Shown here piece by piece: positions 35,753 to 43,665 of a stretch of 64,000 nucleotides of DNA. Under the pieces are notes generated by a model. That model worked only from the letters and a program-made list of their open reading frames with translations. It was not told where the DNA came from and made no database searches. Each line of letters opens with the position of its first letter. The stretch's first letter is position 1. Position numbers and translations under genes: made by a program. This DNA is from a bacterium (GTDB taxonomy: Bacteria; Planctomycetota; UBA1135; UBA2386). Where the stretch lies: positions 806,001 to 870,000 of the forward strand of contig JAUILN010000001.1 of the NCBI GenBank assembly GCA_030432695.1. Reading direction: 5' to 3'.

Positions 35753-36907
35753 ATGGCGAAGAAGCTCCAGCGCAAGGTTCCTGCGCGTCCGCAGCAGAAG
35801 CCTGCGCAATCCTCCGAGAAGTCCGCTGGCGGCGGTCGGTCGCCGATGTTCGGCGGGCGACGGGTGACCCGTCGGGCTCTCGCCGAGTTCACGAGCCAGC
35901 TGGCAGTGCTGCTGGATGCGGGCATCCCGATCACCAAGTGCCTGCGGATCCTGGAGGGCCAGATGCCGCCCGGTGCCCTGCGGCGAACGATCGCGGACGT
36001 GCTCGAAGATGTCGAGTCGGGCACCGCGTTCTCCGAGGCCCTGGGCAAGCACGAGGCGGTCTTCGACACGCTGTACACCTCGATGGTGCGTGCCGGCGAG
36101 GCCGGTGGTGTGCAGGAGGAGATCCTCAACCGGCTGGCGTCCTTCATGGACAAAGCCGAGGAGATCCGCTCCCGGGTGAAGGCTGCGCTGACCTATCCGA
36201 TCGCGGTGTGTCTGGTCGCAGTCGTGGTGATGTCGCTGGTGTTCATCTTCGTCATCCCGCAGTTCGAGGAGATCTTCTCGAAGCAGTTCGGGTCGGTCGA
36301 CAAGATGCCTTGGGCCACCAAGCTGGTGATCCAGATCGGAGAGCACCTGAAGGCATGGTGGTGGGCGTGGCTGCTCGGCGTGGGAGGCATCTATGCGCTG
36401 TTCGCGGTGCTGCTGGCGCGGGTGCCGGCCTTTCGGCGGTTCTGGGATGGATTGAAGCTGCGCTTCCCGGTCTTCGGACCGCTGCAGAAGAAGTCGTTGG
36501 TGGCGCGGTTCTCCCGCACCTTCGGCACCCTGATCCAGTCCGGTGTTCCGCACCTCGGAGCCCTGGACATCGTCGGCGACTCGATCGGGAATGTGCGGAT
36601 GGGCGAGGCTGTCTCGGCGATCCATGCCAGCATCCGCGAGGGCGCCGGGATCGCCGTGCCGATGGGGGAGAGCGGGATGTTCGACGACATCGTCGTGAAC
36701 ATGGTCGACGTCGGCGAACAGACCGGCGAACTCGACCGCATGTTGGCCAAGGTCGCCGACCGCTACGAGACCGAGGTCGACCGGACCATCGACACGACCT
36801 TCCAGGTGCTCGAGACCGGCATCATCATCGTGCTCGCGGTCGTCGTCGGCTTCATCATCTACGCGCTGTTCTCGCCGCTGTTGAAGCTGATGGAGGCGCT
36901 GGGTTGA
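35753..36907 (+). CDS. Type II secretion / type IV pilus inner-membrane platform protein (GspF/PilC family)
   Basis: The 384-residue protein has the two repeated T2SSF domains: residues about 40-160 (LAEFTSQLAVLLDAGIPITK, MVRAGEAGGVQEEILNRLA) and about 240-365 (VARFSRTFGTLIQSGVPHLGA, MVDVGEQTGELDRMLAKVAD). It has three transmembrane helices, AVCLVAVVVMSLVFIFVIP, AWLLGVGGIYALFAVLLA and GIIIVLAVVVGFIIYALFSP. The basic N-terminus (MAKKLQRKVPARPQQKP) is cytoplasmic. GspF/PilC couples the secretion ATPase to pseudopilus assembly, but no ATPase, secretin or pseudopilin gene is in the window, so this copy is separate from the rest of its machinery. Three bases separate it from the histidine-kinase gene. 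Confidence 0.9.
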   Translation: MAKKLQRKVPARPQQKPAQSSEKSAGGGRSPMFGGRRVTRRALAEFTSQLAVLLDAGIPITKCLRILEGQMPPGALRRTIADVLEDVESGTAFSEALGKHEAVFDTLYTSMVRAGEAGGVQEEILNRLASFMDKAEEIRSRVKAALTYPIAVCLVAVVVMSLVFIFVIPQFEEIFSKQFGSVDKMPWATKLVIQIGEHLKAWWWAWLLGVGGIYALFAVLLARVPAFRRFWDGLKLRFPVFGPLQKKSLVARFSRTFGTLIQSGVPHLGALDIVGDSIGNVRMGEAVSAIHASIREGAGIAVPMGESGMFDDIVVNMVDVGEQTGELDRMLAKVADRYETEVDRTIDTTFQVLETGIIIVLAVVVGFIIYALFSPLLKLMEALG

Positions 36908-36910
36908 TGC

Positions 36911-38521
36911 GTGGCCGGGCGGGGAGGCGGTCCGACGACTGACCGTCGGATGAGCCTGGAAGCCGATGAAGGGGGCAAGCACGTACCCGCTCCGTGGCAA
37001 CCCCTGGGAGAGGTGGAGATCCCGCGCGAGCGAGGCGTGTCGCTGCGTGTGCGGCTGTTCCTCGTCCTCCTGGCAGTGAACCTCACGCTGCTCGCGAGCG
37101 TCCAGCTCTCGAGTTGGCAACTGCAGCAGGACTGGCTCGAGCAGAAGCGGACCTACTACGAGAGTCGGATCTACGAGGACACGCTGAAGTTCGCCTACTC
37201 CGACTACGTCGGAAGTGTGGACTCGGCGGCGGTCGATGTCGTGCGCCGCGTGCTGTCGCCGGAGCTTCGCGATCGATTCCGGAGCTACTTCCAGGATGTG
37301 CTGGTCACCAGCGGGAGCAGCGCGCAAGCAGCCGTCGATCTCAACCCGCTCGGGGCGGCTCATCGGTCGCAGGACTTTCCGCTGCAGGAGATCCGCAGCG
37401 GCATCCACGACGCGATGGAGGAGCGCCGCCTGGTGCGGGCCGGAGGAGGGTTCTGCGTGGCGATCGTCGCGGAGGATCGGGTGGTCGGCGGAGCGTGGTT
37501 TTCGCCGCGGCTCCCGCCGCCCCCGCAGCTACCGTTCTCGGTGTTCGCGATCCCGGTGCTGGTGGGGACCGTTCTGTTCGGTGCCGTCCTGTTCTGGTTC
37601 GTCGGCCGACGGCTGGTCCGGCCGCTGCTCGACTTCGGGAGCACCGCGCGGCGTTTCGGTGCGGGGGACTACAGCGCGCGGATGCCGCGCGTGGACGTGC
37701 CGGAACTCGCTCAGCTCCTCAACGCCTTCAACTCGATGGCCGAGAGGATCGCGGGTCACCATGCCGAACTCGCGCGGGAGGTCCGGCAGGCCACCGAGGA
37801 CGCGAAGCGGCAGGAACGCGCGCTCCTGCAGTCGTCTAGGTTGGCGTCGATGGGCACCCTGGCAGCGGGCATCGCGCACGAGATCAACAACCCGATCGGA
37901 GGGATGCGCAACGCGATCCGGAGGATCGGCCGAAACCCGGGGCTCGACGATCGGGATCGGGTCTACATCGAGCTGATCGAGGAGGGCCTGGATCGCGTCG
38001 CCCGGATCGCTCGGCGAGTGCTGGACTTCTCTCCGAGTGGAGCGGAGGCCGTGCCGTTCGACATCGGCAGTGCCGTGGATGGCGCTTGGGCGCTCGTCGA
38101 GCACCGATCGCGTCGTTCGGAGGTGGTGTTCGAGGTTGACCTCGAGCCCGACCTGCCCCGGCCGGTGGGGGACCGGCACGAGTTCCAGCAGGTGCTCCTG
38201 AACCTGTTCATCAACTCGTTGGACGTGCTCGAGGAGCGATCGACCGGACGGATCTCGGTCCGCGGCAGACGGCTCGGCGACCGCGAGATCGAGGTCGTCG
38301 TCTCAGATGACGGGCCGGGCATGCCGAGTTCCCAGCTCGAGCGGGTGGTCGATCCGTTCTTCACCGCCAAGGGACGTCCGGACGCGAGTGGTCTCGGCCT
38401 GTTCATCAGCGACTCCATCGTGCGCAACATGGGCGGCGCGATGACCTTCGAGTCGGAACCCGAAGCTGGGTTCCTGGTTCGGATCAGGCTGCCTGCGGAC
38501 GCGGCGATCTCCTCGGACTGA
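36911..38521 (+). CDS. Sensor histidine kinase (HAMP, HisKA, HATPase)
   Basis: The 536-residue kinase has a first transmembrane helix at about 47-66 (LFLVLLAVNLTLLASVQLSS), a periplasmic sensor of about 135 residues with no recognised subtype, and a second helix (FAIPVLVGTVLFGAVLFWFV). A HAMP segment (LVRPLLDFGSTARRFGAGDY) follows. The HisKA phosphoacceptor is His323 in AAGIAHEINNPIGGM. The ATP-binding domain has N (FINSLDVLEE), G1 (SDDGPGMP), F (DPFFTAKG) and G2 (GLGLFI) boxes. The start is GTG 36911; ATG 36950 is an alternative. No response regulator lies beside it, so its partner must be encoded elsewhere. It lies three bases after the secretion-platform gene and is likely co-transcribed with it. 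Confidence 0.9.
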   Translation: MAGRGGGPTTDRRMSLEADEGGKHVPAPWQPLGEVEIPRERGVSLRVRLFLVLLAVNLTLLASVQLSSWQLQQDWLEQKRTYYESRIYEDTLKFAYSDYVGSVDSAAVDVVRRVLSPELRDRFRSYFQDVLVTSGSSAQAAVDLNPLGAAHRSQDFPLQEIRSGIHDAMEERRLVRAGGGFCVAIVAEDRVVGGAWFSPRLPPPPQLPFSVFAIPVLVGTVLFGAVLFWFVGRRLVRPLLDFGSTARRFGAGDYSARMPRVDVPELAQLLNAFNSMAERIAGHHAELAREVRQATEDAKRQERALLQSSRLASMGTLAAGIAHEINNPIGGMRNAIRRIGRNPGLDDRDRVYIELIEEGLDRVARIARRVLDFSPSGAEAVPFDIGSAVDGAWALVEHRSRRSEVVFEVDLEPDLPRPVGDRHEFQQVLLNLFINSLDVLEERSTGRISVRGRRLGDREIEVVVSDDGPGMPSSQLERVVDPFFTAKGRPDASGLGLFISDSIVRNMGGAMTFESEPEAGFLVRIRLPADAAISSD

Positions 38522-38603
38522 CCCTCGCGAGGCTCGGTCCGGGCGAGCTTCCGTGCTCGGACCGCGGCCTGGGACCCTCGCAGGTCCACGTCGTCCGGTT
38601 AGC

Positions 38604-39161
38604 ATGCACAGGATGAACGTGCGTTCCCTGCAGCTCGCGGTAGTGGTTCTCGGCCTCGGCTTTGCCTTCCTCCTGGGGCAGCGCTTCGCCGCTGGCGATG
38701 GGCCGGGTGGGACGGGTCTCGACTTCGATGGGGTGCTCGCCGCCCAGGATCGGGGCGGGCCGCCGCCGCGGCGGCAGCCGGACCCCACCCCGCCGACGAC
38801 CACCGAGCCACGCAACGACGTGCTGGTCTACGGCGAGTCCGGTGGTGTCGCGGCGTCCGCGAACGGCTTCCTCGCGGTCACCGGCAGCTACGGGGTCGGT
38901 ACCTCGGTGCTCTACCTGATCGATACCAACAGCCGACAGATGGCGGTCTACGAGGCACGGGGCGGGTCTCGGAGCATGCGTCGTCTGATGCTGGTCGGAG
39001 CGCGGCGCATCGACCTCGATCTGCAGCTGGAGGGCTACAACGACGAGTCCGAGTTCGACTACCAGGCTCTTCGTCGGAAGTTCGATGGCGGAGAGGCGCG
39101 GAGTCCGGAGGGCGATTTCGGCCTGCGTGGTAGCGACGAAGAGCCGCGACGACGGGACTGA
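38604..39161 (+). CDS. Small secreted or membrane-anchored protein of unknown function
   Basis: The product has 185 residues from ATG 38604 (ATG 38613 also possible). An N-terminal hydrophobic stretch (LQLAVVVLGLGFAFLLGQ) is a signal peptide or anchor. A Pro/Arg/Thr-rich linker near 50-75 precedes a compact beta-rich region (VLVYGESGGVAASANGFLAV, SVLYLIDTNSRQMAVYEARG) resembling one or two beta-propeller blades, then an acidic tail. No family is recognised. It follows the histidine kinase by 82 bases. Confidence 0.55.
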   Translation: MHRMNVRSLQLAVVVLGLGFAFLLGQRFAAGDGPGGTGLDFDGVLAAQDRGGPPPRRQPDPTPPTTTEPRNDVLVYGESGGVAASANGFLAVTGSYGVGTSVLYLIDTNSRQMAVYEARGGSRSMRRLMLVGARRIDLDLQLEGYNDESEFDYQALRRKFDGGEARSPEGDFGLRGSDEEPRRRD

Positions 39162-39261
39162 GTCGCCCCGAACCTCGGAGCGGGCCCCGGCTGGCGGCGA
39201 CGTTGCCCGACGGGATCTCGGCCACGCTGGGTTCTGCTCCAAAAAGGCCCCAGCATGGCCA

Positions 39262-39290
39262 TTGGGAACCGGCGGGGGCTCAGGTAGACT
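39262..39290 (+). promoter_or_regulatory. Candidate sigma-70 promoter upstream of the helix-turn-helix/membrane protein
   Basis: TTGGGA (39262-39267) and TAGACT (39285-39290) are separated by exactly 17 bases, and each matches the consensus at four of six positions. The pair lies about 140 bases before GTG 39432, within the 270-base gap 39162-39431, which holds no gene. Confidence 0.45.
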
Positions 39291-39431
39291 CCGCCGCGTC
39301 CGCAGCCTCTCCCTGCGGACCTAGAGCCGAGGTCGGCTGTCCGGTTGGCGTCCCCCCGCTCGAGCCGGACCGCGGTCCGATCTCGCGGCTCCTCGAAACC
39401 CTCTCGCACGAATCCCCGGAGGACTCTCCAC

Positions 39432-39956
39432 GTGTCCCAGCAGAACGACGATTTCATCTCCTTCGAGAAGGCTCTGCGCGACTTGCAGTTGCAGAGCGAA
39501 CAGCTGAAGAAGCTGGTCTCGGAAGGCGAGATCCGCGCCTTCCGCGACGGTGACTCGATGAAGTTCAAGAAGGAGGACCTCGACGCACTGCGCGGCGGCG
39601 GTGCCGACGAAGACGAACTCGTGTTCGCAGACTCGCTCGAAGACGACACGGGAATGGTCACCGAAGAGCTGTCCGAGGAGGACACGCTGCTGGCGGACGA
39701 TGACGAGGACGACGAACCCGTGGCGGCCGCGCCTACGCGCGGCGGAAGCCGGGCCGCTGCGGCACCGGCGCCGCGGTCGGCCGCCCGCTCGCGGATCGAG
39801 GTGGAGACCGATGACCAGAAGGAGCCGGTCTGGGTCACTGCGGCCATCATCCTGGGCTTCTTCGCGCTTCTCTATGGCCTGATGATCGTCTACACGACGG
39901 CTTCCGGCGGAGATCCGTCCGGGATCACCAGCCCGTTCGCGCCGCAGGGCAGCTGA
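39432..39956 (+). CDS. Excisionase/MerR-like helix-turn-helix protein with C-terminal membrane helix
   Basis: The 174-residue product starts at GTG 39432, supported by a GGAGGA ribosome-binding site about eight bases upstream. Residues about 8-45 (FEKALRDLQLQSEQLKKLVS, then EGEIRAFRDGDSMKFKKEDL) form a small MerR/excisionase-like winged helix-turn-helix. This version is typical of planctomycete proteins. An acidic, disordered linker rich in Glu/Asp and Ala/Arg follows, then one transmembrane helix (VWVTAAIILGFFALLYGLMIVY) and a short external tail. A DNA-binding-type domain tethered to the membrane suggests signalling or protein-protein contact rather than classic repression. Its role is unknown. 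Confidence 0.7.
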   Translation: MSQQNDDFISFEKALRDLQLQSEQLKKLVSEGEIRAFRDGDSMKFKKEDLDALRGGGADEDELVFADSLEDDTGMVTEELSEEDTLLADDDEDDEPVAAAPTRGGSRAAAAPAPRSAARSRIEVETDDQKEPVWVTAAIILGFFALLYGLMIVYTTASGGDPSGITSPFAPQGS

Positions 39957-39971
39957 GTCCCGCGGCTCGGT

Positions 39972-40021
39972 TCGATCTCGCGGTTCAGGTCGATCTCGCG
40001 GTTCAGGTCGATCTTGCGGGG
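39972..40021. repeat. Tandem 18-bp repeat, two full copies plus partial, in a 315-base gap
   Basis: TCGATCTCGCGGTTCAGG occurs at 39972-39989 and 39990-40007, followed by a 14-base imperfect third copy to 40021. It lies 16 bases after the preceding stop. The rest of the gap 39957-40271 holds a 10-bp palindrome TCTCGCGAGA at 40038 and nothing else recognised. Confidence 0.9.
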
Positions 40022-40271
40022 TATCCGGTCCCCGTAGTCTCGCGAGAACTTGCCCGGCCGCTGGCGGATCGGGCTGGCTCGCCGGCTCAGGACGGGTGCT
40101 CGGGCCGGGACGGCGCACTTGTCGGAGCAAGCCGTCGCAGGCGCGCCGCGGTTGTGTTTCAATGCGGACGCGCGCGATCGCACTCCCGAACCGGCAGCCA
40201 GGCGGCGCCCGGTCGCGCGCGCAGAGGCCGGCGCCAGATTCGGTGGGCGTGCCGTGTCCGGAGGGGTGTCG

Positions 40272-40946
40272 ATGAGCAGGATGGTTCGAATCGCCGTCGG
40301 GGCGCTCGGTGTGCTTTGGCTCACCGGCTGCGTCAGTCAAGAGCAGTATCGCCGGGCGCTGAACGACAGCGACAGCCTGCGCAGTCATGTAGCCGCTCTG
40401 AGTGACGAGCTGGAGCGGATGCAGGGCGAGAACCAGCGGCTGGTCCGCGAACTCGAGCGACTGTCCGCCGGCGGAGCCGTGGATCCGGCTTTCGAGCGCG
40501 AGCGACAGGCCGCACTGGAGCGCATGAAGGCGTTGCTCGAGCAGGGCGGCGACCTTCCTGCAGGAGTCCGGGTGCGTGAAGGCGCCGAGGGTACGGTCTT
40601 CGACGTGCAGGGTGAGGTGCTCTTCGCCTCCGGGCGCGCCGAGATCACCGAGCAGGGCCGTGCGACGCTCGGGCAGCTCGCCGATCGTTTGATCGCGAGC
40701 GGCCGACGGCTGCGCGTCGAGGGTCACACAGACAGCGATCCGATCCGCAACAGCGCGTGGAGGACCAACCTCCGCCTCTCGGCGGAGCGGGCGCTGGTGG
40801 TTGCAGAGTTTCTGATCGGTGCCGGCGTGCCCGAGGAGCGTGTCGGCATCTCCGGGTATGGCCAGCACCGCCCGACGGTCGAGGGCAGTGATGCCGCCGC
40901 GAAGGCGCAGAATCGGCGCGTGGAGATCCTCGTTCTCGACGGCTGA
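40272..40946 (+). CDS. OmpA-family peptidoglycan-associated lipoprotein
   Basis: The 224-residue protein starts at ATG 40272 and has a lipoprotein signal (AVGALGVLWLTGC, Cys20). A short coiled coil follows (residues about 25-65, DSLRSHVAALSDELERMQGE), then an OmpA C-terminal domain at about 105-222. This contains LFASGRAEITEQGRATLGQL, VEGHTDSDPIRNSAWRTNLR and SAERALVVAEFLIGAGVPEE, ending in GYGQHRP and NRRVEI. The Asp of GHTDSD and the Arg of NRRVEI are the usual diaminopimelate-binding residues. It should tether an outer membrane or membrane protein to peptidoglycan, as Pal and YiaD do. It is followed after 25 bases by the FGE-like lipoprotein. Confidence 0.85.
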   Translation: MSRMVRIAVGALGVLWLTGCVSQEQYRRALNDSDSLRSHVAALSDELERMQGENQRLVRELERLSAGGAVDPAFERERQAALERMKALLEQGGDLPAGVRVREGAEGTVFDVQGEVLFASGRAEITEQGRATLGQLADRLIASGRRLRVEGHTDSDPIRNSAWRTNLRLSAERALVVAEFLIGAGVPEERVGISGYGQHRPTVEGSDAAAKAQNRRVEILVLDG

Positions 40947-40971
40947 TCACCGTCGATCGGGCACTGTTCCG

Positions 40972-42162
40972 ATGTCGATGCGCCTGGAGGAACCGGCGTT
41001 CGCCTCAGTGCGGCAACCGTCGCGGTGCCGCTGCTCCGTCGGTGACGGGGTTCGGTCGCGCCTGATCGCGTGCCTCGTCACGGTTGTACTGGTGGTCGGG
41101 TCGTCGCTCGCGCTGCTCGCGAGCTGCGGTGACCAGCCGGAGGTGTTGACCGACGAGGCGCCCCGCTCGCGGCGTTTCGGGGCATTGCGAGACCTCGTGC
41201 TTCACCAGCGAGCCGAGCATCTGGGCGGTCCCTATCTGCTCGATCGGTTCGAGACCAGTTGCGGCGACTGGGAGGGGTGGCTCGATCGCTCAGGTCGATC
41301 ATTGGACGACCTGCTGCAGTTCGACCGCTGGAACGACGGTCTCGCACCTGAGCTGCCGGTGGTCGGCGTGACCTTGAGCGAAGCGCGCGCATTCGCGCAC
41401 TGGCGATTGTGTCGATTGCCGACCTGGAGCGAATGGGAGTACGCGGCGACCGCCCGCGGGCAATTCCGACTGCCCTGGGGCGACGCCGAGCGCCCCGCAT
41501 GGGCGAACAGCAAGGAACTCGGGCTCGGCAACCTGACGCCGGTCGGGACCTTCGAGTCGGGGCGGCAGCGTGGCGGTTGCTATGACCTCGTCGGCAACGC
41601 TGCGGAGTGGACCGAATCGCCCTCCGCGGGAACCCTGTTCCCGGACCGGCCGCCGCTGTCGGGAGAGTCCTGGGACCTCGGAGCCTTCGATCTCGCGTTT
41701 CGCCTAGACGTCCTCGATCGGCACCCGGCGTGGCGGCCATGGCGTGTGCCCGGCCTGGGCTGGTGGCCGCTGGCTGCAGTCCTCGAGGTCGGGAGCGACG
41801 ATATCACTCGTGCTTGTGCGGCCGGTCGAAACCGTCCGATGAGCGGTGCACGCCTGTCGGGTGGCCACTTCTGGGCCAGCTCGTGGCGGCAGGTGCCGGT
41901 GCTGCCGGTCGAGCGGCGCTCAGAGCTGGGCTTTCGCCTGGCGATGGACCCGGGCTCGTTCTTGCGCGCAGTCGCACAGGACCAGGCTCCGCTGGAGGCC
42001 GTCGACGTGCTGGATCTCGTCGAGTTCGTGCGTCGCCCGGACATCCGGACGCTGCTGGCCGAACTCGACGAAGCGCGGCCGGAGCTGCTCGGTCCCGAGG
42101 ACGACTCTCGAGCCGGCGTCCTGCGTGCGGCACGGGTGGTCCGTGGAGAGCTGCGTCGATGA
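40972..42162 (+). CDS. Lipoprotein with a formylglycine-generating-enzyme (SUMF1)-like domain
   Basis: The product has 396 residues from ATG 40972. Its signal (LIACLVTVVLVVGSSLALLASC) gives Cys52 as the lipid site. The mature protein has the FGE fold landmarks: YLLDRFETSCGDWEGWL; VVGVTLSEARAFAHWRLCRLPTWSEWEYAATAR (as LSEARAFAHW, then RLPTWSEWEYAA); PWGD; GGCYDLVGNAAEWTES; and the ending SELGFRLAMD. Where active FGEs have their copper-binding cysteines (near GGSW...C...R), this one reads GARLSGGHFWASSWRQ. It is therefore probably not a sulfatase-activating enzyme. Non-enzymatic members often recognise ligands or partners. It is the second FGE-like protein in the window. Its stop overlaps the ksgA start (ATGA). 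Confidence 0.75.
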   Translation: MSMRLEEPAFASVRQPSRCRCSVGDGVRSRLIACLVTVVLVVGSSLALLASCGDQPEVLTDEAPRSRRFGALRDLVLHQRAEHLGGPYLLDRFETSCGDWEGWLDRSGRSLDDLLQFDRWNDGLAPELPVVGVTLSEARAFAHWRLCRLPTWSEWEYAATARGQFRLPWGDAERPAWANSKELGLGNLTPVGTFESGRQRGGCYDLVGNAAEWTESPSAGTLFPDRPPLSGESWDLGAFDLAFRLDVLDRHPAWRPWRVPGLGWWPLAAVLEVGSDDITRACAAGRNRPMSGARLSGGHFWASSWRQVPVLPVERRSELGFRLAMDPGSFLRAVAQDQAPLEAVDVLDLVEFVRRPDIRTLLAELDEARPELLGPEDDSRAGVLRAARVVRGELRR

Positions 42163-43085
42163 ACGTGGACCCGGCTTCCCGCGATCCGTTTGCGAGCTAC
42201 CTGGCCCGAATGGACGCCGTCGGATTCCGCCCGAGCCGACGGCTCGGTCAGAACTTCCTGCTCGACGCCGGGATCCACCGCGCGGTCGCCGACGCCGCTG
42301 AGGTGGGACCGTCGGACGTGGTCCTGGAGGTCGGCGGCGGGCTTGGCTTCCTCACTCGCGAACTCGCGGCGCGAAGCCGAAAGGTCGTGGTCGTGGAGGT
42401 GGACCGCCGTCTTCAGCAGCTGCTCGGTCAGGAGATTGCCCGTTTTCCGGCCGGTGGTGCCGAAGTCGTACTGATCGGGTCGGACGTGTTGGACCGGGGC
42501 GCACTGGCGCCCGCGGTTTCCCAAAGCCTGCGGATCTCTGGAGCGAGTTCGAGTTCCGACTGGGTGGTGGCTGCCAACCTTCCCTACGCGATCGCCGGAC
42601 CGTTTCTGGTGGCGCTGCTGGAGTCCGAGCTCACTCCTCCCAGGCAGATGGGATTGCTGGTGCAGACCGAGTTCGCCGATCGGATCGCTGCCGCGCCCGG
42701 CACGCGCGATTACGGCGGTCCCTCTCTCGTCCTGCAGACCCTGTACGAGGCTCGCAGGGCCCGAACCGTCGCCGCGGCGGCGTTCCGCCCGCGTCCCAAC
42801 GTCGGCTCCGCGATCCTCGCATTGCGACTTCGTGGGGAACTCCCGGAGTGCTGCCGGACGGCGATCGGGAGGCGGCGCTTCATCGGTTTCGTAAGGCGGC
42901 TGTTCGGGCACCGACGCAAGGTCCTGCGCGGGGTCCTCGAAGAGCTGTGGGGAGCCCCTCTGAGTACCGCTCCGGCGGAGGTCCAGTTGGCGGGACGGCG
43001 TCGGGCCGGGGAACTCGGGGCAGCGGAGGCGATGGATCTCTTCATGCAGCTCGCGGCGAGTCGTTCCGCCGATGACCTGACTTGA
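42159..43085 (+). CDS. ksgA: 16S rRNA dimethyladenosine transferase (KsgA/RsmA)
   Basis: The 308-residue protein adds four methyl groups to the two adjacent adenosines near the 3' end of 16S rRNA, using S-adenosylmethionine. Motifs: RRLGQNFLLD at the N-terminus (the QNFL motif), SAM-binding motif I VLEVGGGLGFLT, VVVVEVDRRL, and the catalytic motif IV in AANLPYAIAGPFL. It has the C-terminal helical RNA-binding part (RRFIGFVRRLFGHRRKVLRG). ATG 42159 overlaps the upstream stop. A 6-bp hairpin follows the stop. Confidence 0.9.
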   Translation: MNVDPASRDPFASYLARMDAVGFRPSRRLGQNFLLDAGIHRAVADAAEVGPSDVVLEVGGGLGFLTRELAARSRKVVVVEVDRRLQQLLGQEIARFPAGGAEVVLIGSDVLDRGALAPAVSQSLRISGASSSSDWVVAANLPYAIAGPFLVALLESELTPPRQMGLLVQTEFADRIAAAPGTRDYGGPSLVLQTLYEARRARTVAAAAFRPRPNVGSAILALRLRGELPECCRTAIGRRRFIGFVRRLFGHRRKVLRGVLEELWGAPLSTAPAEVQLAGRRRAGELGAAEAMDLFMQLAASRSADDLT

Positions 43086-43088
43086 TTC

Positions 43089-43107
43089 GGTAGCCCACCT
43101 CGCTACC
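43089..43107 (+). terminator. Hairpin just after ksgA
   Basis: A GGTAGC / GCTACC 6-bp stem with a 7-base loop begins four bases after the ksgA stop. There is no U-run. The same bases also contain TTGATT (43082) and TACCAT (43104) spaced by 16, so a weak promoter toward dnaG is an alternative reading. Confidence 0.35.
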
Positions 43108-43383
43108 ATGCCTCGTTCGGCTGCCTCACCGCTTCTCGGGGTGGCCACCGGTCGGCCGCTGAAACACGCCGTAGGACCCGCGAGGTCCACAATGCAGCGC
43201 GACTCGTCCGGGGGATCGACGTGTGGGTAGGACCGATAGCCGAGCGGATCGTGTGGCGATCCCCGGGGCATCGAGTGTCGACCGCCGCGATTGTCGGAAG
43301 TGACCGTCCCTCTGGAGTTCGTGCTCCTCGGGTCGACCCTCGGTGCGGACTCGTTGTTCGAGGCTAGCGTGTATCAAGCAGGT

Positions 43384-43428
43384 GTGTCGGAAGTCGGCGT
43401 GTCGGAAGCCGGCGTGTCGGATGTCGGC
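43384..43428. repeat. Tandem 15-bp repeat, three copies, in the ksgA-dnaG gap
   Basis: GTGTCGGAAGTCGGC, GTGTCGGAAGCCGGC and GTGTCGGATGTCGGC lie head to tail. On the minus strand they read as five-residue units (HAGFR, HADFR) inside an open frame at 43126-43539, which resembles a very short pentapeptide-repeat block. On the plus strand they read GVSEV, GVSEA, GVSDV. The gap 43086-43665 holds no gene I can defend. Confidence 0.85.
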
Positions 43429-43665
43429 GAGCCGGAACGAGCCGTTCCAGGCTCGGACCGGGCTGAAGCGGATGCCCCCGATCTCGAGTGCAGTCCGCCG
43501 CTGACCCGACCTGAGTTCGCTCGCAGCACCGGGCGCCATGCACCTCCGTGCGATGGGCGTGCGATCGCGAGTCGACGGGCCCCATTCAGGGAGCCGGTGC
43601 CACGGGGTTCCAGGCGACGTGCGTCCGCTCGGATCCCGACGGCCTGAGGCGCGGTCGAATCAGAG

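Noticed and set aside
34997..37408. 803-codon minus-strand frame across the phosphatase, secretion-platform and kinase genes
   Set aside because: It spans three well-supported genes on the other strand and has His/Arg/Gln-rich non-protein-like composition.
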